Translations under genes and position numbers: made by a program | Notes under the pieces: model-generated | Databases searched by the model: none | Told to the model about the DNA's origin: nothing | The model's input: only the letters and a program-made list of their open reading frames with translations | Assembly (NCBI RefSeq): GCF_020906515.1 | Contig: NC_085853.1 | Span: forward strand, 620,001 to 684,000 | Length of the DNA stretch: 64,000 bases | Origin: Vanrija pseudolonga | Lineage: Eukaryota; Basidiomycota; Tremellomycetes; Trichosporonales; Trichosporonaceae | Direction: 5' to 3' | Part shown: positions 22,186 to 35,082 of the stretch, in pieces | Numbering within the stretch: the first letter of the stretch is position 1 | How the letters are laid out: each line of letters opens with the position of its first letter

Positions 22186-22858
22186 GGTGGTATATCTTTA
22201 ATTTTTTTGACATGGTTGTACACGCTTCGGCGCTTTTGGTCCAGTTTTTGGTTTTACAGGTGGCCTCGGCGCCTATCACGTTAGATGTTGTCAGTTGTAG
22301 AGGGGCGAGGGATGCCACTCTTGTCTATGCGGGAATGTGGAAGGAGGGGAGCGGAGCGAGCGCGGTGTGTAGGCGGGGGCGAGCCCAAGAAGGGGTGCTG
22401 GGTGCTGGGTGCTGGGTGCCGGGTTCTTCTCTATGCAGCACCGACCTGTCCTGTCGGCTGACGGGTGGCGCGCCAAACCTTGCCAAGAATCTCATGTGCT
22501 GCGCACTGCGCTGCGCATTCACCCGAGCGTGTTGGCTCGCTTGGACGGACAAGGCAAGGGCTACGCGACTTACTTGGCTGCCGCGAGCCTTGGCATGCCG
22601 CGGCAGCAAAGCGGTTTGCGTGGTCAAGCATACAGCGTACACCGTTCTAATCAACACGGCATCCATCGATTTCATTTCATATTTGATTCTGATTCTGTGG
22701 CACACAACAACAAGACTACGTCGTGGCATTCCGTGTTCGCGCATTCATTGGGCAGCGGGCGTGGGCGTGGCGCTCGCGACGCCAACACCAACGCCATTGG
22801 CTCTCCCCTCTCGTCGCCGTCCGTCCAGGCGTCCGCCACCGCCCGCCCGCCCGCCGCA
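22186..22858. other. Convergent intergenic region, transcription factor / ACC deaminase
   Basis: A 673-bp stretch between two facing stop codons. It includes a short T-run after the regulator stop (22199-22208) and a 7-nt tandem at 22394-22424. No gene was recognised. Confidence 0.45.
22394..22424 (+). repeat. Short tandem repeat, unit GGTGCTG
   Basis: About four copies of a 7-nt unit in head-to-tail order, the last one diverged. It is noncoding and lies between convergent genes. Confidence 0.7.
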
Positions 22859-24138
22859 TCAAAAGTAGCTGCTGTACGCATTCAGCGCGGGCTGCCCGCC
22901 AAGATGCACATAGAGGACGTTGGCGCCCGGCGCGATGGCGCCTTCCTCCACGAGGCGGATGAGGCCCGCCATCGACTTGCCCTCGTACACGGGGTCGGTG
23001 ATCATTGCGTCTGTGCGCGCGGCAGCTGGGGCGTGGGTGAGCTGTATGCCTCCCGCTTTCCTCCCCAGCTCGACTCACTCTCGATCGCCGCGATCGTCTG
23101 CGCATCGGGCACGCCATACACGCCCGCGTGGAAGCGCTCGTCGAGCACGACCGCCTCGTCGGGGATGTGCAGCGCCGGGTCGAGCAGCTGCGCCGTAGCC
23201 CGCGCGATACGGGTAACTTGCTCGCGTGTAGCGTCGGGCTTGGCACTCGCGTCGATGCCGATCACCTTGCGCCCCTTGCCCTCGGCCACGGCGCCGACGA
23301 CGAGCCCGGCATGGCTCGAGCCCGTCACGCTGCACACTATGAGCGTGTCGAAGAAGATGCCCAGCGCGGCCTCTTGCGCCGCGAGCTCGACGACAAAGTT
23401 CGTGAAACCCAGCCCGCCGAGCGGGTGGTCTGACGCCCCGGCGGGGATGTAGCTGGGCGAGGCGTTAGGGGAGACGAAGAGGAGGAGGAAGACGAATGAA
23501 ACACGCACTATGGCTTCCCGCCCTTCGCCTTGACCTCGTTGAACGCCGCCTCCGTGGCCGCCTTGTGCCCGATATCGAACCCCTCGGCATTAAGCCGCAC
23601 GTCCCCGCCCATGATGCGCGAGAGGAGGATGTTGCCCGTCTTGTCGTACAGCGGCGGGTCGATGGGCACCCACTGGGTGGACGGGGGTGAGCGGGGCAGG
23701 GGTTGGCGCACGTACCTTCTCCTGTACCGTCACGGCCTTCATCCCGCTCGCCGTCGCGACGGCCGTCACGGCGCGCGTGTGGTTGCTCTGCACGCCGCCA
23801 ACGGACACGAGCGTGTCGGCGCCTTGGGCCTTGGCGTCGGCTACGAGGTACTCGAGCTGGCGTGGGGGTGAGAGCGGCACAAGTGCATCACCGCGGCCAG
23901 CTCACCTTCCGCACCTTGTTGCCCCCGTACGCCAGCCCGCTGTTACAGTCGTCCCGCTTGGCATAGATGTTGACCTTGCCCCCGAGGTGTTGCTGCAGGT
24001 TGGGCAGGTGCTGGATTGGCGACGGGCCAAACTGCGGTGTGGGTGAGCGGGGCCAGGAGGTCAGCGGCAGCAGGTATGGCTTACGAGGAACTGCTCGCGC
24101 GGGATGGACGCAAGCTTGGTCTTGTACGTGGATGACAT
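22859..24138 (-). CDS. 1-aminocyclopropane-1-carboxylate (ACC) deaminase / D-cysteine desulfhydrase family
   Basis: PLP enzyme that opens ACC, the plant ethylene precursor, to 2-oxobutyrate and ammonia; close relatives act on D-cysteine. Six exons: 24138-24085, 24031-23906, 23856-23716, 23672-23509, 23452-23079, 23025-22859, giving 341 residues, the standard length. Seen motifs are [45 protein letters not shown] (the Lys that binds PLP), [59 protein letters not shown] and the C-terminal [13 protein letters not shown]. The last acceptor was chosen so as to keep the TAARTDAM segment conserved in the family. ACC deaminase is known in some yeasts and soil microbes. Specificity for ACC over D-cysteine is likely from overall similarity but not proved here. 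Confidence 0.93.
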
Positions 24139-25345
24139 GATAGCAGGTGTGATGATACCAGCAGTCAGCCCTCGCCCGACTCGCTTATATCTCTCTCTCC
24201 CCAGCACCCCAAGGACCCACTCTTACCCCAGCCATCACATCATGCTCCGAATCAATCACCCACCACGGCGACAGCAACCCACTCGGCAACATCTCGGCGT
24301 CCTGGCAGGTGCCAAGTAGCCGACCTCGGCCCTTCGTTCAGGGAGGACGAGCAGTCCGCCCGACAACGCAGCGGCGCAGCAGCCCAGGCACTCTGCCTCG
24401 CCCCTGGGTCGTATTGAGGAGCAGCGCCGCCGCGGCACGCTCGCACGTAGGCTGCGCCGCTGCCCGTGCGGTGGGCCAACGACCGACGCCGGCCCGCCGC
24501 TCGCTCGGCCCCCTCAGTGCCTGGGCCGAGCGGCGCCGAACGCTCGGCTTCGGCGCGCGCACGGACCGGCCGAGGGCGGCCAAGCGGCCAAGCGGCCAGC
24601 TGGAGCTCGTATCGCGATAGTAGCTGCAGAGCGTGTTGTGCCCCGTGACCTCACCGGCGCGTGCGTAGGTAGACGACCCGCCCGGTCTTGGCTCAGTCGC
24701 CGTGGCGCCTCCCTTCTATGGACCCCAGGTCGCCGAGCACCGCCAAGATGCCGAGAGCTCTTGTCCCGCTGCCTCGGCGTGGGATGCGCACGCTGCATAC
24801 AAGTACGCGTGGACCGTGCCAGTCTCAGTGGGTCGAGCCGTCCGGCGGTTCGAGGACGAGAACGACACGGGACGCTGGCGCTGTCGGCCCACTGCAACGG
24901 GCGAGCCCTCGGCGTATTAACACCCATGAGGCTCCTATCGCCTCGTCTGGGATTCCTACTGCGTGATAGAGACAACTCGTACCACTTTGGCTTGCGAGTT
25001 GCCCGCTGCGCAGCAGGTTACGACTCACAAGGGTCTGTCAGATAGCTCGCCCCTTTGTGAGCGGACCCACCTCCGCATGAGTTTTGCAGTTTTGACGATG
25101 GGCGGAATCATACTCGCGTGGGGTTCACGTGAGATTATGTAAACCTCCCCGGCTCCTTGCCCGTGCCCCGCCCCACCTCCCGCAGTCATGGACGCGCGCT
25201 ACGACCACTCGTCGCAGTGGTTGCCGCCATGACTGATTGGTGCTGTCGCCGCCGCCGCCGCCGAGCAACCTCGACTTGTTGACAACTCCACTCAACTTGC
25301 CCTGTTTACACTTTTATTCACGCCGGCTCATGGCCTAGTCTCACC
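24139..25345. promoter_or_regulatory. Divergent upstream region, ACC deaminase / DOA10
   Basis: A 1.2-kb GC-rich stretch. It carries the palindrome TCACGTGA at 25125-25132, about 214 bp before the DOA10 start, and a short GCC run near 25246. A 72-codon frame at 24702-24920 looks somewhat protein-like (YKYAWTVPVSVGRAVRRFED) but has no ATG, family match or clear partner exon. It is not called as a gene. Confidence 0.4.
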
Positions 25346-28300
25346 ATGGCCGACTATACGGCAGCTGCCTCCGCATGGAACCTCGACGAAGAGGGCGGTG
25401 AGTACGACCAGCTCGTCTTCCCCGAGTAACAAAGCAAGCTCGCCGCTCACGCACCACCGCCCAGACCTGTGCCGCGTCTGCCGCACCGAAGCAGAGGACA
25501 CAAAGCCACTCATCTACCCGTGCAAGTGCTCGGGCTCGGTGCGCTACGTGCACTCGGACTGGTGAGTGCCTCGCATGTTATCACGCTGACACGTCCCAGC
25601 CTGCAAGAGTGGCTCTCGCACAGCCGTAAGCGCTACTGTGAGATCTGTGGCCACCACTACACATTCACAAAAGGTGAGGACCGCCGCGACCATCACACAG
25701 CGCAGCCCACTGACGATGCCCCCAGTATACCCCTCTTCCCTACCCTCGGCCATCCCCGTCGCCGTCTATGCTCGTCAGTCGCTGCTCGTCGCCGGCCGCA
25801 CGGCATGGCGCGTGTTCCGCGCCTGGATCGCCATTCTCAGCTGGCTCGTCATCCTGCCGTGTGTCACGATGAGCAGCTTGCGCCTCATCTTAGTGGGCGC
25901 AGACTACATGTGAGCTGCAAGGTCCCGTGCAAAGCTGAAACCCCAGCACCTTCCCTGCGCTCGCGTACGGCGCGAGAAACGCGATAACAGATAGCTGGGC
26001 CGACCTCAACGCGACCTACGCCGCGGCCAACCTCACGGCAGAGGTCCTCAACAACAACCCCAACATTACTGGACGCGAGCGCGTCCTCGCCGTCATTGCT
26101 CAGAATGGCACCCTCAACCACATCCTTCCGACGCTGACGGAGCGCATGTCACACGACGCCAAAAAGTGGGCCGATGAGGAAGCGCCCCGGGGCACATTTG
26201 CTAACACTGCTAGTCTCGTCGCCTTTGTCTTCCGCGGGCAGATCATTGCCATTTGCATCGCAGCGGGTCTGATCGGCTTAATCCTGCTTCGCGAGTGGAT
26301 AGGCCAGATTGACTGGCATGCCAGGCCCCCACCTCATATCGAGGAAGCGATCCGCCAGGAGGATTGGGTCTTCCGCAACGGCCAGGCGCTCCCCCGGCTC
26401 GGGTATCACACTCTTCCGGATGGCTTCCACGCTCTGCCGGACCCCGCCGCCGCCCAGCCGGACGCCGATGAGGACCGCCAGCCGATCGTTGAGGAAGCTC
26501 CTGAGCAGGACGTCGACGTGCCTATCGCAGAGCCTCCCGAGCACGACGACGACGACTTGGAGGTCACGAGGGCCGAGTACGACCCCGAGGAAGGTGAACA
26601 CTACTTTGGCGGTGACACGATCCCGAGGGCACGCCCATCCCCATCGCACGTCGCCTACGCTGCGCCCGAGCTCCTCGGTGGGGAAGAGTCCTCGTCTAGG
26701 GCGTTCCTCCTATGGGAGGACAATGCAGAGGCTGGGCCCTCCCGCGCCGCAGCAGATGTGCCCAGTGACGCTCTCTCGGCATCACCAAGCCCAGTCCAGG
26801 CTCCTCCGTCTTGGGCGTCGCGTAGGACAGCTGCCGACGACGAGAGGAGCCGCAGCGGGTCATATCTCGCAGGCGACGAAAGTCCTAGGGGCCACTTTTA
26901 CTCGCCGCCAGAAGCTGGGATCCTTCAGGCATTGGACACCATCCCCAGCACGAGTGGTGCACCAGATATCTCACCAGACCTGCGGCGCGCTTCGGACCCC
27001 GGGCCATTCAACGGCGAACTGCACGTCGAGCGTCAAGGCGAACGACAGTTTGGATCTCAGGGCTTGCCCTACGGCCCTGGAGACTCGCCACCTATGGACG
27101 TTGGCACCGAGGAGAATGGCGACCCAGGTCTTCTCCTTGATGACACGCCCCCGGTCAACCGACACGAGGACGCCTTTGCGACCCCAATTGCGCCACTCCG
27201 TGCCGAGTTGATACGCGTGGACACCGACCTCGAGGACCAGGACACGGATGCCGACGCCGAGGGCGATGCCGAGGGTGACGGTGATGTCGCTGATGTTGAC
27301 GCCGAGCAGGAGGAAGATGACGAAGCGAACGCTGTCGTCGAGGCCGTCATGGGGCCACAGCGTGGTGCCGACCCCCTCGACCCCCTCGACGGCATGGGCA
27401 TGGAGGTGGCGCCGGAGGACGACGATGACAGGCCCCTCGACGCCGAGGACTGGGACGGCATCTTTGAAGTCATCGGCTTCATTGGCCCGCTTACTGGCCT
27501 GCTGCACAACCACGTCTTTGTCAGCATCGCAATGGCCTGCACGCTCACTCTCCTCATCGGTCTCCCCATCGTCGTCGGCAAGCTCGTCCTGTCCACCGAC
27601 TTTGTCCGAAGTGGTGGCGACCTGTCTTTGATGCTTATTCGCACCACGGGCCTGCTCTTCGGCCTCACCGTCGACTTGGGCGTCTTGATTCTCAGAGAAG
27701 TCTTCGCTCTCCCTCGGCTGTTGATCAAGCCGGCGTTGACTTGGCTCACAACACGGCTCAACCTCCCCGCTCTCGAGTTCAACGCGACGGCCCCCAACAT
27801 CACCTCCACGCTCCTTCAGCTCTCGGCCGCGAGCGACAGACTGCTGACGTCGGATCTTACGACTGATCTCCCACCTGGCGTGGGTACGGCGGCCAATACC
27901 TTCCTCTCTGGCTTTGAAGTCATTGGTCACTATTCCTACAAGCTGTACAAGGCGTGGCACCTGTTTGCCATTTCTGTGGCAGCGTCACCAGACGCAAACG
28001 ACCAGATCTGGTGCCTCGCAGTCGGGTACGTCTCGATCACCTTTACGATCATTGTCATTGCGCTCGCGGACGCCGCCAAGCTGTTTGAACTCTCCGACTT
28101 ATTCGTTGAGCGGGCCCGAAACGTCCAGATCTTCTTCAAGGTGGGTGTAGCACCGTTGTCACTTGCTAACTCCCAGGTCGTCTTCTTCATGACGTTGGAG
28201 ATTGTCGTGTTCCCCCTCTTCGTCGGCATTATCATCGACCTCTGCCTGCTTCCTGTCTTCGGTTGGACGCTGCAAGACCAGGTCACACAGCTCTCTGGAA

Positions 28301-30134
28301 GACCATTCGGAACTCTGTTCGTCGCCTGGCTTACGGGTACACTCTTCATGTTCTCGTTTGCGACCTTCCTCGCCCACATGAGGACTGTTTGCCGTCATGG
28401 AGCCCTCTACTTCATCCGTGATCCCTCGGACCCTTCGCACTCCCCAGTCAAGGACATCATGGAGCGCCCGGCGCTTGCTCAAATCCCAAGGGTAGGTCAA
28501 ACGATCTGAGGTCACGTCTAACCTGCCAGCTTGCCGTCTCTGCAGCCATGTATGCCATCGTGGTATTCGCAGTCTGTGGCGCCGTTCCTCTGGCTCTAGC
28601 GACCCTCAAGCATATCGGCCTCTTCAAGAGCTTCCTCCCGCTAAGGCTTGAGCAGCGACCTCTATCCTCGGTGCCTTTCGACTTGCTCTTCCTACACCTC
28701 ATCCTCCCGCCATCCTGGGACAGCCTTCGCATCTTCCACAGACTCAAGAAGGGCTTGGCATACTGGTGGACGTTTACTGTTCGCGCGCTCAACCTCTCGT
28801 CGCTCATCTTTGGCACGCAACCGCAGCAGAAGCCCGAAAGCAAGGAGGTTCAGTTATTCTGGCTTGTGACCGATGCCTTTTGCCAGGCTGTATTCGGCCC
28901 TTATGACAATCGTGCGACCCCAGCGCGTGTCCCCGCAAGCGACCGCGTTGAGCTCCTGCCAATCACCGACCGCCGCCGTGAAGGCATGCTCATTGCGCTT
29001 GACCACACTGGTGCCCCGAGGACGGTTGCCGACAGGGTTCGCCTCCTCAAACAGGACCGTGCTGCTAGAAACGCAGGACGAGACCCCAGGCGAGACTACA
29101 CGGTCATCCAACTGCCAGACTATTGGCGAACGCGCGTGTATGCCCTGCTGTTCCTCGCTCTCTTGACGTCGAGCCTTGTCGTCGGCTCCTTGGTCTTTGT
29201 TCCCTTGGCTGTCGGCCGTCTCGCAACCCGAATGCTGTTTGACAGATCAGTATTCGACGGGTACAGCTGGCTGTTTGGCGGCTACATTTGCTGGGGATCC
29301 TACTCGCTCGGCCAGACCACAAAGAAGCGAATCATCCAGTGGAGCAGGGCGAGGCGCCTACGCCGCTCCAAGGCATCAACCCGATTCAAGCGTGGTGTTT
29401 TCAGCGCCCTGAAGAACGCCTACTCGGTGATCTTACTCTACCTCGTCGTGCCGCTTCTAGTCGGCATCAACTTTGAGCTCTTCATCGCGCTCCCAGTGCG
29501 CTACGGCTTCTCACGCGACGTCACACCAGTCCTCCACTTCTGGGACGCCTGGGCTATGGGCACGGCATTCATTTCGGTCTATGTCGGCGCGGTGGGCATG
29601 GTAAACGAGCACCCAATCGCTGGAATCGAGGGGGGCCTGCCCCGCGGTCAGCGTTTCCGTGAAGCCTTCAAGAGGCCCCTTACCCAACGCTTCAGGGAGC
29701 TGAACGACTTTATCCTCCCCCTCGTCGGCACGCTCATCATCCCCATCGTGGCCCCATGGGCTCTGTTCCTGGCTCTCCACGCCTTCCTGGCTACACTTGG
29801 CCTTGTCTCGTCCGTTGTGCGCAACGGCTGGCCTTGTGAGCACAAGTTACTGTCCCGTTCGCTGACCTCAGTCCGCATGATGTACCCTTTGACGTCGGCC
29901 GGCTTTGTTCTCTTCACATCACGCCGTGCGGTCGCCAAGACTGGGGACCGTGTGCGCCAGTGGATGATAGACGCCGAGTATGTGGTCGAGGAGCGCGTAG
30001 AAAACTACGAGCCCAGCGCCGATGACCCAAAGGACAACGTCGCGACTATCGTTGCGCCTGACCACGATGTCATCGTGGAAGGCGAGTGGGAGGACGTGCC
30101 TATGGCTGAGGATGTGCCCATGGCCGTTCTCTGA
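25346..30134 (+). CDS. DOA10: ER/nuclear-membrane RING-CH ubiquitin ligase Doa10 (SSM4/MARCH6 family)
   Basis: E3 ligase of ER-associated degradation that ubiquitinates proteins with cytosolic or membrane degrons. Seven exons: 25346-25397, 25465-25561, 25600-25673, 25726-25909, 25947-28140, 28177-28491, 28530-30134, giving 1506 residues, in the family range. An N-terminal RING-CH (residues about 18-75) shows CRVC, PCKCSGSVRYVH, SDC and YCEICGHHY in C4HC3 order. It is followed by many hydrophobic helices in three clusters. Between the early and middle helices lies an acidic, Pro/Ser-rich cytosolic loop of roughly 350 residues. The conserved family core fits the region near EVIGFIGPLTGLLHNHVFVS and the helices after it. 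The 36-nt element 28141-28176 has GTGGGT, a CTAAC branch site and CCCAG, and is taken as an intron although it is free of stops and divisible by three. Confidence 0.93.
28141..28176 (+). other. 36-nt stop-free intron in DOA10
   Basis: The element starts GTGGGT, has TTGCTAAC near its end and ends CCCAG, matching neighbouring introns. It is divisible by three and has no stop, so retention would insert twelve residues next to a membrane helix. Confidence 0.75.
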
Positions 30135-30388
30135 GCTCCATACACGACTTTTCATATAACCCTGCATTGTATACCCCGCCCATGTGTTTCATACATACAT
30201 CCCATCATTGTAGCGCCAGCCCTTGTAGTGCCGTGTGCCAGTACAGCTGGAGCGCGCACAGAGTAGACGGCTGAGCCTCTGCCCCTTTTCACCCCTTCCC
30301 CAGACAGACGTTGGTATTAGTGCATGGAATCAATGCTATGTCTACGGGCAGCGATCACGGTGCCTTTGTTCAAGTCTTTTTTGGCACC

Positions 30389-32859
<2,471 letters not shown>

Positions 32860-33484
32860 GGTGAGGTGTCGGGCCCGTCCGTCGGATCGCGCAGCGGTGC
32901 GGGTGAGGGTGGTTCGATGGGCTGTTCCGATGCCGAGGTGGGCGGGGCGCGGGCGTGAGGGAGCGTGTTTATGCACCGGGAGTGGGGGTTAAGAGTATGT
33001 AGTGCAAGCTGTGTCGCTTTCCAAGTCGTTATCTATCGTCGTTCGTTGTCGTTCGTTGTATAAGTCAAAGGTGCGAGTCGCGGCGGGTGTCGCAGTTGTG
33101 TGGTTGTTGTATGGATCAAAAGCAGTACTTAGTACCAGCAAAGGAGACACGAGTGCGACACGCGCGATTGGTGCCGACGAGCGACGCGGCGAGGCGGCGC
33201 CTGGGCGGGGCGGCGACGACCCAGCCAGGCGCGCGGGGGCGGGACCACTTAACTTGAACTTCGGCGGCGACACACACAACAACACCGGCCGTAACGCTGA
33301 CCTGGCGTCCGTCTCTTTTGCAACTAGCACATACACCTACTCTCACCCTCGTTTACAGCCTGCACACTACCGCGCGTACCAGCGACCTTTGCACTCCGTC
33401 GCCGACCGCAACCGCCGCCCCCGCCCCCGCCGCCGACGCCGCGCCACCGTCCCTCATTCCCCAGGCCATCTCATTTTCCACACC
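32860..33484. promoter_or_regulatory. Shared bidirectional promoter of GEM1 and UGO1
   Basis: Only 625 bp separate the two start codons. The region contains a direct repeat of GTCGTTCGTT near 33037-33058 and a long pyrimidine/GC-rich leader near 33411-33450 on the UGO1 side. No gene was recognised in it. Confidence 0.55.
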
Positions 33485-35024
33485 ATGAGCTCGGGTTCGT
33501 CCCGGCCGACCTCGGTCCGCGGGCTGTACAGTGAGTACGAAACTCTGTGAGCTCACCACTGACCTCAGCGCCGCCAGCGGAAGAATGGGTCTTCCTCCCT
33601 CCGACCGTGTCGCCGCCAGCCACGGCGCAGGCGCAGCATTCGCCGCCCGCGCACAACCCGACGCCGTTCACCCCCGAGGACGACGACCTCGCCGACCTCG
33701 GCCTCCCGGGCCCGGTGCAGCTCTTCGGGAGCCAGTTCTTCATCACGGCCCTCGGCATGCCCTTCGAGGTCGGAAAAACGCTCCTCCAGGTCGAGTACCG
33801 CCCGAGAAAAAAGTACGCGCCGGCCGAAGTGAGCGCAGAGCACGAGCGCGAGGCGAGCCGCGACTGGGGAGCCGAGGACGACACGCTCAACAACCCTGAC
33901 GAGGCAGACGTCTACTTTTCTGACCGGCTCGTCGCGCCCACCGGCAACTTTGTGCCCCCTCCGCCGCCCAAGTCGGCCGACGCGTCAGGCTACCTCGAGG
34001 ACAGTGAGCTAGCATCACGCATGACAACGAGCTCACACCCCAGCCTCGCCGACCTGGCTCCTGAAAGACGACCCAGACATCTCGCGCGGTAACGGGGTCT
34101 GGGGCATGATCCGCCGCGTGCGCGCCACGGCGTCCGAGGGCCTGCCCGCGCTGTGGAAGGGCCAGGTGGTCGCGACGCTGCACGGCGTGCTGTCGACCGT
34201 GCTCCAGCCGCGGATCCACTCGCTCGTCTTCTCGGCCGTGCCGTCGTCTGGCGCGCCGCTGCCCCTCGACTTTCCTCTCACGGCGCTGCCGCACCCCGGC
34301 GTGCCCCTCGTGCTGCAGGTCACGTCGCACGCACTCACGCAGTTCCTGCTCTCGCCGCTCGAGCTCGTCAAGACGCGCCTGATCGTCAGCCCGGGCAGCC
34401 TGCCCAGCACGCCGAGCAGCGTCACGCTCCTGCGCCGTGCGATCCGCGACGAGGGCGGCTTCACGGGCCTGTACCTCGCCCCCAACGTCCTCATTCCCAC
34501 GCTGCTCGAAGTGGTCCTCAAGCCGCTGTTGAGCCTGTCGATCCCGCTCGTGCTCGAGCGCCAGTTTGGCATCTCGCCCGACATCTCCCCGCTGACGTAC
34601 TCGCTCGCCGATGTCGCGCTCAACATTGCCTCGCTGCTCGTCATCCTGCCGGTCGAAACGGTCCGCAAACGTCTCCAGCTCCAGAGCCGCGCGCCGGGCG
34701 GCAAGAAGACGCGCTCGGTCGTGCGTCTCCGTGACCGTGACTATGTCGGTGTGGTCGAGGCCATCTGGCGCATCATCACCGAGGAGACGGCCGCGCCCAG
34801 GAAGCGCAGGATGACGGAGAAGGACGAGGGAGGCATGTTCTCGGGCATCTGCCAGCTGTACCGTGGGGTGAGTCTGGGTTTCAAGCGAGGGGTCGTCAAC
34901 CCAACACTGACTCTTCCAGTTTGGCATGGCCGTCAGCTCGCACGTCACCGTCTTTGCCCTTCAGCTCGTCACTGCCGGTCTCGGCGGCGGTGGCAGGCAC
35001 GACTCGGGATGGCAGGAGATTTAA
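33485..35024 (+). CDS. UGO1: Ugo1-like mitochondrial outer-membrane carrier-family protein
   Basis: Modified mitochondrial-carrier protein of the outer membrane that works with Fzo1 and Mgm1 in mitochondrial fusion in yeast (SLC25A46 relative). Four exons: 33485-33530, 33569-34003, 34044-34867, 34920-35024, giving 469 residues. An N-terminal soluble, Pro-rich and acidic region of about 180 residues includes LFGSQFFITALGMPFEVGKT and a charged linker. The C-terminal half has carrier-like repeats: GLPALWKGQVVATLHGVLS, then LLSPLELVKTRLIVS and VILPVETVRKRLQLQ. The last two are degenerate forms of the carrier PX[DE]XX[KR] signature, as expected for Ugo1. The family assignment is good. Whether it is Ugo1 proper or another SLC25A46-type protein is the only doubt. 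Confidence 0.87.
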
Positions 35025-35082
35025 ACTGTATGAGTATATGCATGTTGGGAGCACACCCGTCTAATCTACAATGCTATGTGGT

